Assembly: GCA_963576565.1 (NCBI GenBank)
Contig: OY755038.1
Location: 136,320,866-136,384,865, forward strand
DNA from: Aspidapion aeneum
Lineage: Eukaryota; Arthropoda; Insecta; Coleoptera; Brentidae
DNA: 64,000 nucleotides
Direction: 5' to 3'
Made by a program: the position numbers and the translations under genes. Shown here piece by piece: positions 23,320 through 35,515 of the stretch (positions within the stretch are counted from its first letter, which is position 1; every line of letters starts with the position of its first letter). Below the pieces are notes generated by a model that was given only the letters and a program-made list of their open reading frames with translations, did not search any database and was not told where the DNA came from.

Positions 23320-24717
23320 TAACCAAAGCTATATACATTGTCAAAAGCACAATAAATGTGACATTACAAAGAAGTATATCTTCAACGCATATCTTACCTC
23401 GTAAAGATTTTAGGTGGCCCCAAACAAAAATTTTCAAAATAAAAAAATATCACAACTTTGTAAATTTTTTACTAATCTGCTGGTTAAGCCTGATGATTAA
23501 ATTTTTATTGTTAGTAAACACAACGCATTCGCTCAAAAACAAGACCTTCTTTTTTTATATTGTTATATACATTTTTAAGAAATTAAATATAACTTAAACT
23601 AATGTCGATAAAATCCAAGATGGCACCCTCCTACCACCCTGCGCGGGTTTGAGGAAAAAAATCACTTTTTAAAGGTAGCTTTAGCCAGCAGATCAACTGT
23701 TAAAAGTACGTTTTGCAACCTCAAAAATCGCACGATAAAACCATTTCTACATAGGCTGTCTTCCCTACTTATATATAATTATCAATATTTTTTTTTACAT
23801 TTGACGTGCTTAAAGGTCATTAAGGTCAAAATAAATTTAACTTGTAACTAGCCACTTTATTTGAGAATAATTCCTAGCATAAACATTAGAATTATGGCAG
23901 GACATTATATAAATAAATATTATAATATAATAAAATACCGTCGATGAAAACCGAACGCAAATGCTTATATCTGGGAATATGCCTCTTTATATCAAAATTT
24001 CTTCACAGAACTCACATATCTGAGATACTCAGTTTAAAAGCCTAAGAACCCTAGTTTAACGTGTGGTATACCAAACCAAAATCACCACAAGAAAATCAGG
24101 TTAAAAAGGCGAGTTTTCAAAATAATCGTTTTTTGATCAAAAATTAATTATGTCTATTTTTTATGTTTAGAGGCTTGTGAAATGTTTCTAGGTCATAGGA
24201 CTGAAAAATGTTTTCCACCAGTTAATAGCCACATATTTTGAAAGTAATTGGCAATACATAATTTGGTAATTCTGTTATGCATTTTGCTAGAAAAAAAAAA
24301 TGTTTTTTGAACCAGGTTCATCCAAAATTTGAAAAATTGTGTGTTCCCAAGATAAAAAATATTAATTTAAAAAATAGCATCGAGCTATTAACTACAGCTG
24401 AATACACGGTCAAAAGCACAATAAATGTGGCATCACAAAACGGAATATCTTAGACGCATAGCTTACCCAGTCAAGATTTTAGGTGGCCTCAAACAATAAA
24501 TTTGCAAAATAAGAAAAAATAAAAAATGATTACATGAACTTTCTAAATTTTTTGCTTATTGGCTGTTTGCGCCTGATAGCCAGTTTTTTTTTGGTTTAAT
24601 AACACAAGGTATTTGCCTAATAAGGGCACTTTTTTTTTTAAATTGGTTGAGAAAAATTAGAAAAAAAATATATAATCTAAACTAATGCCGATAAAATTCA
24701 AGATGGTTCGGTTTTAA
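23320..24717 (-). repeat. Family A repeat, inverted copies
   Basis: 23320-23640 is the inverse of 1-320, ending in 'aagatggcaccctcctacc'. 23790-24717 is the inverse of the second unit and also parallels 10460-11500. Copies end at an 'aagatgg' edge. Confidence 0.7.
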
Positions 24718-24731
24718 AAAACACATCATCT

Positions 24732-24959
24732 AGGGCCTGGTTAAATAGTTTAGGGGATATTGTCATCCTGTCTGACACCTCTTCTTATTTGGATTGGCTT
24801 GGTTCCTTCGTGGATTTTGATTGATGTTGTTGCTTCGCGATATATATTGGCTATTAAATCTATATATCTGTGATCGATTCGGCTATGGATTAAAGATGCT
24901 TATACTGCCCAGTGCTCAATGCTATCGAAAGCTTTTTCAAAATCTATAAACGCAATATA
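24732..24959 (-). pseudogene. LINE fragment, second copy, 3' part
   Basis: Matches 14376-14575 with scattered changes and a short block missing from the first copy (near 24870-24915). It is cut at 24959 by a TA-flanked element and resumes at 26973. No long frame. Confidence 0.82.
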
Positions 24960-26972
24960 CAGGGTGTCCCAGAACTAATGGTACATAGTTAAACTGTAGA
25001 TTCCCTGGGTCAATATATTACGATTTACCTATACTTACCTTAGTCCAAACGTTCGTACCAGCGCCGAGATACAGGGCGTTAAACTTTATTTTTTTAATTC
25101 ATTTTTTTTAATAACTTTTTTACTAATTAATATTTTTGCAAAAAATAACCAGCGTGTATGTTTTTTTGAAATTGGCGACGATTCCGTTGAAAATTTTGAT
25201 GTACAGTGTACAGGGTGTTCCCTGGACCACTAGCTTTGCATTAAAATTAGTGCCTTTTTTTTGCCTCGGTGTATACCAGTTTTTTTGTAAAATAATGGTT
25301 TTTCCATCCATTTTATGTAAAAAAGTTATTCTGTTTTAAAGTCGCTCAAAGCAAAGGTTTTTGAAATTTTTGCATTTAAAGTTTTTATTGCATGTGAGTG
25401 ATATGCCTAATTTATTTATGATACTTTCTTCAATTCATTCTACTAATTAATATTTTTGCAAAAACTAACCAGCATGTAGCTTTTTCTGAAATGTGCAAGA
25501 CGATTCCGTTGAAAAAATTGATGTACAATGTACAGGGTGTTCTTTGGACCAGTACCATTCCACTAAAATCATCAGTGTATTTTGTTGTGCCTCGGTGTAT
25601 ACTTAAGCAGGTTTTTAAACAGAATATTATTTTAATTATTAAATAATTATTAATAACAAAAAAAATAAAAACCAATTATAAAAATTATACATATTTTATT
25701 GCAACAACAAATTTTTAGATAGAAAAACAAAAAATCTACAATCAATGTTCAAAATGGCCACCGTTAACCTAAATACATTTGTTTCTTCGCTTATTATACG
25801 AACGTCTGATTTTAAAATAAAGATTTGCATTTCTGAACGCCTCTCCATCATTTTGAATTTTTGAAATACTATTATTTACTAATATATTATATTATATTTA
25901 TCTAGCCTACAATTATAAACAGTTTTAAGTTTGATTTGCTATTTGTCAATTTTAAAATTTTAACTTAGTTGCTGAGAGCGCAGTGCTTACCATTTTTAAA
26001 AAAACTAAGACGAAGAGGTTTTTGTTTCTCATTAAAAACAAAGCCCTACACAGTTACAATAAAGAAAAATGATAACACACTTATGATAATTCAAGAACCA
26101 CCCTGTATATTTTTTAACTAAATATTTTTTAAAGAAAACATCCAATGCTATAAAAAAGTATTGGTTATAGCTAATATGTATGAAGTAGGTAAGAATTTAA
26201 TCAAAAATCTTTTACGCATACAATAAAAACTTCTAATTTAAATATCTGGAAAGCCGTTGCTCTAAGCGACATCTAAATGCTATAATTTTTTACTTAAATA
26301 AAATTAAAAAATTAATGTTTTTAATAGAATCTTGTATGCACCGAGGAACAAAATGTTAGACCTATTTTAATGTAACGGTACCGACCCAGAGAACACCCTG
26401 TATAAAATTTATTTTTTTTTACCAAAATTAAGTTGTCTATGCCCAAAAACCACCAAACCGAATTTTTTGTGCAAAATTATTAATTAGTAGAAAGAATTGA
26501 AGAAAGTATCATACATAAATTAGGCATATCACTCACATGCAATAAAAACTTTAAATGGAATAATCTCAAAAACCGCTGCTCTGAGCGACTTTAAAACAGC
26601 TTAACTTTTTTACATAAAAAGGATGGGAAAACCATTATTTTACATAAAAACTGGCATACACCGAGGCACAACAAAAATACACTGATTTTTATGCAATGGT
26701 AGAGGTCTAAGGAACACCCTGTACATTGTGCATCAAATTTTTCAAGGGAATCGTTAGCCAATTTTAAAAAAACTTACACGCTGGTCAGTTTTTGCAAAAA
26801 TATTGATTATTAAAAAAGTTATTAAAGAAAATCGAATTAAAAAAATCAAGTTTAACACCCTGTATCTCGGTTAGTACGAACTTTTGGACTAAGGTAAGTA
26901 TGGCTAAATCGTAATATTTTGACACAGGAAATCTACAGTTTAACTATGTGCCATTAGTTCTGGGACACTCTG
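24960..26972. mobile_element. TA-flanked long-TIR element, CAGGGTGTCCC ends
   Basis: It starts CAGGGTGTCCCAGAACTAAT, ends with its inverse (one change), and has TA on both sides (24958-24959 and 26973-26974). The inverted arms are nearly 500 bases. A block at 25130-25300 recurs directly at 25440-25600. It splits the LINE at a position where the other LINE copy is continuous. The TA target suggests Tc1/mariner-type mobilisation; no transposase is seen. Confidence 0.88.
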
Positions 26973-27475
26973 TATAGTGGAATGTTGTATTCGTTGGCTC
27001 GTTCTATTATGATTTTCATGGTTAAAATGGGTCAACTATACTGAAACCTTTTCTGAAGCCTGCTTCTTCTTTTGATTGATATCTGTCAAATTTTGTTGTT
27101 AATCTATCTGTTAATATTTTCGTGAAAAGCTTAGAAATAACATTAAGGAGTGTTATAGGTCGATAGTTTTTTCGGTCTGCTCTATCGCCTTTCTTATGTA
27201 GAATAATAGTTATGGATTCTTTTCAGTTGTTCGGGATTATTTTTTCTTTTAATATTTTATTCAGTAGGATATGGAGGGTATTACCTACAGTTTTTCCACT
27301 GTACTTGAGCATTTCTGCCGCTACTCCATCTTTTCCAGAGGATTTGTTATTTTTAATATTTTTTAATGCTCTTTTTATTTCCGTTTTGCTTATTTCAGGT
27401 TGTAGCTCTCAGTTTACGTTTTTTATTTTTGTTTGGAGTTTCTTCATGGTTTCTCGCGATGGTCCCTTTTTGTTT
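26973..27475 (-). pseudogene. LINE fragment, second copy, 5' part
   Basis: Continues the LINE match (parallel to 14562-15060), including the reverse-transcriptase block near 27330. It ends at about 27475, where similarity to the first copy stops. Confidence 0.82.
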
Positions 27476-30400
27476 AGTACAGAGCAATTCCACGCCAAGT
27501 CATCCAAATTACAAAAAAAAGTGTGGCCCTGACATTTACTTTTTTTCTTTAATCATGCTTACTAAATGAAACAGCTTATGCTTAACCACTTTTGCACAAT
27601 TTTAGATTTTTAAATCCAATTAGTCTGTTGCACACGCATTTGAAAAGTCTAAAAACGGGCAAAATTGGACTTTAAAGGAAAAAATTATGCTCATAGTAAA
27701 CCGCACCTAAAAAAAATCAACCTATAATTTTGCAAACACGCATAAAAGTAGTTTTCAAAAAAATGTGACGTTTAGCAAAATCGTTTACACTGGTTTGATT
27801 AGAGCAATTTAGAGAATATCCAAAAAACGCAGAAATTCCCGAAGTTTTCATATTTTTTTGGGGTATAAATATAATGTTTTCTTAAATTTTTGATACAGTG
27901 TTTGTAGCACTCCGATGGCTCAGATTGGGTTTTGGTAGATACAGTGGACTATAATAAACATTGGCGCCAAAAATTCATTTAACTAGAGAAAGTAAATAAT
28001 TTAAAAATTGTAGGGTAAATTTGAAAGAGAAACAAAATGGTGATATAGCCTCATGGAGAGGGACTTACCGCTGTTTTGAAGTTCCAAAGTGCAAGGTGTA
28101 CACCTTTACAGAAGAGCTATGTGGCTTGAAGTTCCAACAGGATGATGGCACGATAATTTTAATTATTTGCGGAATTTTAAAGTGAATTTTCACTATTTTT
28201 TAAATTTAAATTTTAAGGTTGTCGTTTTCTAGACATGGCGGCGCGCTGCACACTTTGTCTGTCTGTCAATCCTGCGCTTGCAGTTTTTTCGCACATGCGC
28301 ACAGTACTTCACCCTCTACAGGAAACCATATCATTATATTTTAAATTTTATGGATATGTGAAAAACACGATAGAAGACGCTTGTAGTGCCAAAGTATATA
28401 AAAATAAAGAAATAAGAAATAAAATGATAATTCTTAAATTTAGAATAGAAATTACATTTTTTGCGTTTAATTCTCGCATTTTAATGCAATTTTGCTTTAA
28501 GTAAATTTTATAATAACTAATAGTTGACCCATTTACTTGGGATTAATATAAATTTAAGACTAATAATTTTATGTTCAAGACAAAATTTTAGTCCATGAAA
28601 AATAGGAAAAAATAAAAGTAAAATAAAGAGGTTTTTATGGAAACTGAACAGTGTTGGAATGCTATACTCAAGGACTATATCTTCCTTGTATAAAACATAT
28701 TTAAAAAGTAGACGTTACCTTGGAGTTCCACGAAGAAATTAAGTATGTCTGGGAAATCCCTCAACTTCAGTATCAAAAATGACCCTGTTTATCGGGGTGC
28801 TGGTATCATATACTTTTAAAAACAATAATAAAAAATCTGGGTCTGTGATCCTTAAGGTCACTACACATTTTTTTAATATGTTATTTTAATATTTTTAGCG
28901 ATGTTAAATTGCATCACAAATTACATGCGCGGATCGACGCGAGCGGAAAAAGGGGAAATCCCGCCCCCTAAATCTGAAACTACTTAGTTTTGACACACAT
29001 AATATACCTCCTGGTCACTACGCAAAATTTATAAAATAATTTTGTGAAATATTTATTATGATATTTCCCTCCCCCAAATAAAGTTTCCAGATCCGCCCCT
29101 GCAAATCAAGGTTTATCAAAAGGTAAAGTTGATATGATGTAATCTATCTTCATAAGGTCACTACACTCTTAAAGTTTGTTTACATTTTTAGCAGTTACCT
29201 ACTGTCATATTTAAAAAATCGGAAAATAAATTAAGTTCTATAATTTTAGAAACCGAACTATTTTTTTTTCTGAGCTTGATGTAAATTTAGGATCTATAGT
29301 TAAATCATCCAAAGGAGCGAAAGAATGGTGTCCAGTTGTTGTTCGTTTGAGATTTTAATGTAAAATAAATCGTTTTACAGTACCTCCAACCGCATCACAT
29401 GGACTTTTCCCATGCGTTAGTTTAGTAGTTAGGTTTTTTAATGCCCATGCTGCAGTCATACAGAAATTTTCCAAGGAGGTTGGGAGAGGGGGCTTGAGTA
29501 AAAGCAAAGTCCTGGAAAACCATTTATTTTTCTTTCAGGAAAATTCAATCTTTAGGAGAAGTTATTTAATGACTTTGGAAAGATTAGGCCCCAAACCCCC
29601 CTCCCTCCTGCGCACGAAGATGAGACTTGAGACCACAAACTAGGATGTCACGCAAAACAGTACATGTGGCTATAAATAAGATCTCCTGACGATGATTTTT
29701 ATGTATAATTTTTTTCTTTTTGGGATTGAATAAAAAAGTTGATGTTAAAATAACAGATACACAATACATTGTCAAATAAAACAAGGCACAAGCCAAGGTT
29801 CAATAAATAGATAGACATGCCAATTTTCAAAAGTTGCTAATTCTGCGGTTTTTGTGGTTTCTCCAATTTTTAAAAATTTAGTTTGCTGAAACCAATAGAC
29901 CTAGAAATTTTTCTTTTGCCTTGTATGATACTCAAGCCACTAAGCCCTAATGTGCGTATAGACTTTTTTTTGATTGACCATATTCTACAACGGTGTAAAT
30001 AATTAAAAATCGTGAAAATCATAAAATTGACTTTTTTTTAAAACTATTTTTGCCATGTCAGAAAAGTGAGGTTAATTATTTTAATATAGGATTATCCAAC
30101 CAATATTAAAGATTTCTTCCGTCAAATTTGTTTTTACATTAGATTTAATACAATAGAAATAAAAAAAATTAAAGCCAAAACTGATTTTCTTATTTTTTTT
30201 TACTTTTCAAACGGCCTCCCAAGTAACACAAACTGGACAATATAGTTTAAAAGCAAAAACTCTGCTGTGAAAGTGTTGTCATAGCTTAGTTTTTGCTATA
30301 AAACAGCTAGCTGTGGTTTAGAAATTATTTTAGCTATAGAACCCTTCTAAAAGCAGGTGTTTATGGGTAAAATGGCTATTGATGGACTTGCTCTTTTAAA

Positions 30401-30648
30401 GTTAGACATCTGCTAATAAGCATGCTAAAATTTAGCTAGCTAAATAACATAAATTTTAAGCTCTTATTCCCATTATTTAGCTACAAAAAGCAGCAATTTA
30501 GCAATTTTGTAGTTTTGTAATTTGTAAGCTGTTTATTACAAAACTTTTGAACAGTCCCCAAAAATTAAATAAGAGTCTTTGGCCAGAAGACCAGCGCGAC
30601 AATTGAAGGTTGAAAAAAGAAGATTTATTTTCAAATTGTGTCAGGCCT
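27476..30648. other. Unassigned AT-rich stretch
   Basis: No supportable gene. A CpG-richer patch at 28215-28330 starts an 89-codon frame without recognisable domains. 'CCCAAGTAACA' at 30227 resembles the end of the 43362-45207 element, but no partner end was found. Confidence 0.4.
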
Positions 30649-30988
30649 GGGACCCAATTCTTGAACCACTCGGACTTTTTGTCGTATACGAGTAAAATTC
30701 GAATGGTAGTTTCGAGGGCTTGGAAAAATAGCTATTCTTGAATGCCACTCGAATGCCAATTCCGTCTACGACTTTTTTTTCGACTACAGTACTGGCAACG
30801 CTGCTTTCGTATAATTTTGACCAAACTAACGCCGGTATGTGCGCCTAAACTTGCCGCGATGAAGTAAGGTTGACAGTAGATTGACATTACATCTTTTGTT
30901 TTTGTAATTTTTTTTTTAAAGAGTGATTTATTTTCACGATATGTTTTTTTAGAACAAGCTGTGTTTTATTTTGGTAACAGATGATTGT

Positions 30989-31387
30989 CAGCGGCGTAGC
31001 GTGGGGGGGCGCGGGGGGTTCGTCGCCCCCCCCCCCCGCCCCGAGGGTAGTGGCGCCCCATAGGTGGCCGAAGCGCCCTCAGCTTTATTAAGTCGGGTCG
31101 GTAACGGCCAATTGAGTGGGTGTCAAAGGAAACTAACGACATGAAGACTTTTTTTTTTGTTCGCAAGATTCGTGAGAGGCACCCTTGTGACTTATCGGCC
31201 GCCCCCTCACACATGATGACCTTTGTGTTTTTTTTTTTTTGGTCGGTCGCAAAATGCAAAATTTGTGAGAGGCGCCCTTTTGACCTTTTTGTTTTTTTTT
31301 GTCACAAGATTTTTCATCAGTTTTCAGAGGCGCCCTTATTAGCTATCGCCCCCCCCCCCCCGCCCTTTCGGGCACGCTACGCCGCTG
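30989..31387. mobile_element. GC-rich hAT-like MITE
   Basis: The TIRs CAGCGGCGTAGCGTG and inverse are flanked by perfect 8-base copies ATGATTGT (30981-30988 and 31388-31395). Eight-base duplications are typical of the hAT superfamily. The interior has long C, G and T runs and repeated 'gaggcgccctt' blocks. No real coding. Confidence 0.88.
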
Positions 31388-31612
31388 ATGATTGTGTAAT
31401 CATTGGTAACGGTAAGTACCAAATTATAGTAATGGAAATTTGGGGCCTAGGGGCATCTAACCTCTTTGAAGTGTGGAAATTTGGGGGTAAAATTCGCAGT
31501 TGAATTTTGAGACTGCTTAAAAGAAAACAAATAAACTTCATAAGTATTCTAAAGGGGTCTTGAACATAGATAAAGGTTCAGTGATTTTTTATTAGATAGG
31601 CAACTCCGGCTG

Positions 31613-32871
31613 TTTGACAGGTCGTTAGCTCTGTGGCGCCCACCGCAGAGCTTAGTGACGAACTAAAAGGCGAGGCGGGAAATTTGAATCGCCTTTTATA
31701 ATAAATTTTCTTTAATAATCTTTAAGTTTTTTTTGAAATTTTTAATCAGTCAATATTTTATAAAGACATACAATGTCTTTATAAGATATAAACAGATTGA
31801 AAATGATATATAAAATGCAATAAATAAAACATTATTTAAATGAGTATTTATTATTATAAAAAAGCTACAAATTAATGACTAACTATTGATGAAATAATAC
31901 ATAGTCTAATTGATTGGTAAAACAAAATATAATGCAAAACCAAACACTGTGTAGCATATTTAAATTTGCTTTTAATATTTCTGGTGAGTGATGAGTGAAT
32001 AAATAATGAAACAGTTGTTCGTGAAGAGAATCATTCTTAAGTGTCTACTTTTTAACAGCTCGACGAAAATCTGACATGATTTAAAAGTACCTCCTTGCCT
32101 TGGTTGTAAGTTGTGTAGGGTATGTTTCAAAGCAGTATATATATATAGCTTATCAGTGGTCACACATATCATCGAAAAGCTGAAAACAATAAAAAAAATC
32201 AACTTATAACCACATTAATCATAGGTACTAGATTATGGTAAGATTTAAAATTAAGGAATAAATTTATTCTGCTGGGTAATCCCTCGTTGACCCATCAATT
32301 AAGCCCCCCCTTTTACTTAATATCAAACGAAAGGGATAGACATAAAATTAACACTAAATTTGTGCTTAGTTCATGGGCAAATAAGGCACCTACCAGGCAT
32401 TGGAAACCTGTATTTAGAGTTCCGTAAAGTAAGCGATAAGAAGTTAAAAAGACACTACCAATACAAATTTTATCAAATGTCAATGTAACCTCAAATGAGA
32501 AAATAAGAAAACTTACCTTAAAATTTCTCGAAAAACTATGCATTTTATACTCGTTTGAACTTTAGACACTTCACCCAGAAAAGCAACTAGAAATTCTTAT
32601 TCTTTTATATTTAAATTGCAAAAGTTACAAATTTAACAAAATTTAATTTTAATGCGTCACATCAGCAAAGATTACCTACATAAGCCAAAAAGATAGATTT
32701 TAAATGAACCCGAAATAAAATGCGGTGGAAGAGGTTTTTCTACCTGAAAAAAAGGGGGACGGAAAATCCAAACCACAGATAATTCTCAAAAAAAATAGAA
32801 TAAGGAACAAACGCGCGACCGCAGTGCCTCTTGTGAGCTTAGTGAGAACTTTAACCTAACGACCTGTCAAA
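31613..32871. mobile_element. Possible 1.26 kb TIR element
   Basis: TTTGACAGGTCGTTAG at the left and its exact inverse at the right. A local hairpin AGCTCTG...CAGAGCT lies just inside the left end. The interior is AT-rich and non-coding. No target duplication found. Confidence 0.55.
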
Positions 32872-33635
32872 TTGGATTGAGTTTCCTAGGCATGGTCTTG
32901 AACTTGAGGCTTTGTTTGTAATGAGTGGCCAGTGTTTGACGAACTTGCATACTTCATGCTTTGACAAAAATTGTACAAGTGTTAAGTAACATAAGGGTTT
33001 TTACTGAAACATTTGGAGTTTGCATTTTGTCTGTAGTATAGAAACAATTTAATTTTTTGCTCCTAGTGTTTTTTCTCAGTTTCTTTTTGAGTAGAACAGT
33101 TTTGCCTTTTAGGCCGATAAGCATAATAAACATTTCAAGTAAAAGTTGACAAAATCAGTAACCTTTGTTCAAAAAACCCATTTTTTTGTTTAAATTTGAA
33201 TACCTTTACATGTCAATTAACTGCAAAAAAATTTAAAACTGTTGTAGACTAAAGCAGCCCTCATATGATCAGTATGATTTGATTTAAATATGTACATTAT
33301 TTTTGTAGATGTCTTTGTTTTTCAAAAGTTATAAACAAGGACATATATAAAAATCTTGCCAGTAATACGGATCCAGTGAGGTCTGCTGTGGTACACTCAA
33401 TGAAAAAACTTTTTGTTACAGGTTTCTCAGAGAAGACATGAAGATCATTTTTGAGGTGTGAAGCAGTTTTTGCCCAGCGGTCCTGTTGCAATGATGATCC
33501 TACTAGAAATACTCAGATGCATTTGGTGATCTATTAACTTTTAAAGAACTTTTTTAAATAAATTATAAGTAAAATAAAGTTTATTGTAGTTTTATTGTAA
33601 AAAAGATTATACAACTTCTTACATAAAAGCTTATA

Positions 33636-34295
33636 CAGTGAGAACGAGCAAGTTGGAATACATTTTCTAGCAGGTTAAATTAAAAATTTTTTGAATAAAC
33701 CAAAATCATGCCTACTGAGATTTTTAATGAGCAATATTTTTGATGAATTTTTTTGGGCAGAACCCCAGAAAGGGGTCCAACAAGATAAAAATTGTGGCAC
33801 CTTGTTGGAAAGCCTATTAAAAAAGAAAAATTATGGTTCACTTTTATTTGGAAATCTGTCAAATTAAAAAAAAAAATATTTTTCATTAGTTTTTGAACAA
33901 AGTGCTACAAGTAGAGTCTGCCAGTTGCAAAAAAAATATTGGTATTACTGGACCTCTTGTCAGGGGTCCACCACCTATATTTTAATAAAATTATAGGTTT
34001 TACTTTAAATGACACTTATATTCTCTAAAAATTACAAAAAAATAGAAATATTTTTCTTTTTGTTAATTTAAACAAATTATTTGATACCCTTTCTAACAAG
34101 GTGCCTTAAGTGGGGTCATTCCATCTTAAAAAATAAGTTGTATGCTAGTGGACCCCTTCCTGGGGGTCTGTCCAACAAATATTCTGTAAAAATATTGCCG
34201 GTTAAAAATCTCAGTTAACATGTGCTTGGATTTTTTCAAAAAACTTAAATTTAACTGACTAGCAAGTTTATTCCAACTGGCTTGTTCTCACACTG
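33636..34295. mobile_element. TA-flanked MITE with CAGTG ends
   Basis: It starts CAGTGAGAACGAGCAAGTTGG and ends with its imperfect inverse, with TA on both sides. Several 'ggggtccaac'-like blocks lie inside. CAGTG plus TA suggests the Tc1/mariner group. Non-coding. Confidence 0.78.
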
Positions 34296-35329
34296 TAGTC
34301 ATATTGCATAGCGTTTTTAATGCACTTGACAGTAAGTACTTATTATGTACTTTGAAATGTAAATAAAGAAAAATAATGTTTTTATATTTTATATTTATTT
34401 TTGGCCAACAGAAAAAGGGGATTTTCCTACTTGAAGCAGTTGGGCCCTTATATTATCCAAAAATTAAGCAAAATAAGATAAGGCGTTGTACCCGGGGGAA
34501 TCAAGAGGTATGCCCCACAAAATAGTTGATAAAGTGTGTTAAAAGAGACACAAATAAGATAAAAAAATTGCACAATACTCAAATTTTTATTGAAACTTTT
34601 TAATCCCCCCGTCCCTCCCGAAAACGCTCCTTTTATAGGTTTTTTCTTGAAAATGTGTTACAAAGTTGTAATTTTTTTAATTATTTTTCTTTTTTAGAGC
34701 TGTTCATTCATAAATTATTAACGCAAAAATTCAGGATTTTTCACTCTCCCCCCCCCCCAGTCGTAAGGCATTTCCAAGAAAAAAAGAAATTAAAAAAAAC
34801 TGAGTGTCACAAGAGGCTATCCCCCTTCCACATCTTTGCGTCATCAAGCCCTTTTATTGCCAAATCGCGTCTTTTTTCACAAGACCTCCCAGTTTTTTTT
34901 AAATAAAGAAAAATTAAGCAAACACCAAAAAATATATTAAAGTAAACAAAAATGTTAGGTTAGATCACTCAGATTCGTATACGGAAATTGAGATTCGAGT
35001 GGACTTTACCACTCGACTCCGAACGAAAAACTCGTATACGAGCTTTCAAGAATTCGAATGGTGATTATCCGTATACGTTTCGCCGAATCCGTATACGGAT
35101 TTATTTCAAGAATTGGGTCCCTGATCCAAGGTTCGTCAAGAAATCGGTTGTGTGGTAACTCCCAGCCAATAGTGCGGCAGTTTGCCTGCTTCACGATCGA
35201 TAAATAAAGACCTATACGTTATATTATGAAAGAATTAAAGATAAATCTATTTAAAAGCCGGAAAAATACCAAAATTTATTAAAAAATTTAAAAATTAAAA
35301 AATTTATGAAAAAAATTCCAATACCTCCT

Positions 35330-35515
35330 CCAACCTCTCTAACTCGAACCTCTATAACTCGAACCTCTCCATAACTCGAACCTTTTAAGCGGTCCGTGCA
35401 CTTTTCACATGTATTTTAACCCATGTAACTCGAGTTTCTATAACTCGAACCCTCCATAACTCTGTTTTGGTAGTCCCTTCAAGTTCAAGTTATTGAGGTT
35501 CGATTGTAGTTTTAT
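35330..35515. repeat. 'Ataactcgaacc' repeat cluster
   Basis: The motif 'tataactcgaacc' recurs about six times with changes, ending in 'gaggttcgattgtag'. This resembles pogo-like transposon ends from memory; only the repeat itself is certain. Confidence 0.5.

Larger units (their letters stand above)
30649..35121. mobile_element. 4.5 kb TIR element with CGTATACG motifs
   Basis: The ends are GGGACCCAATTCTTGAA and its exact inverse, followed inside by related blocks with the palindrome CGTATACG (at 30683, 34976, 35033, 35070 and 35090). The interior is non-coding and holds three smaller elements. No clear target duplication. Confidence 0.68.

Noticed and set aside
28235..28504. Host gene start in a CpG-richer patch (89 codons, ATGCGC-type motifs)
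   Set aside because: No recognised domain, no convincing splice continuation, and codon content quickly becomes AT-rich noise.
31120..31503. 127-codon frame with Pro and Phe runs
   Set aside because: It lies in the GC-rich hAT-like element and reflects its C and T runs.
35480..35515. tRNA-like 'ggttcgattgta'
   Set aside because: It is part of the 'ataactcgaacc' repeat cluster; no acceptor or anticodon stem can be drawn.
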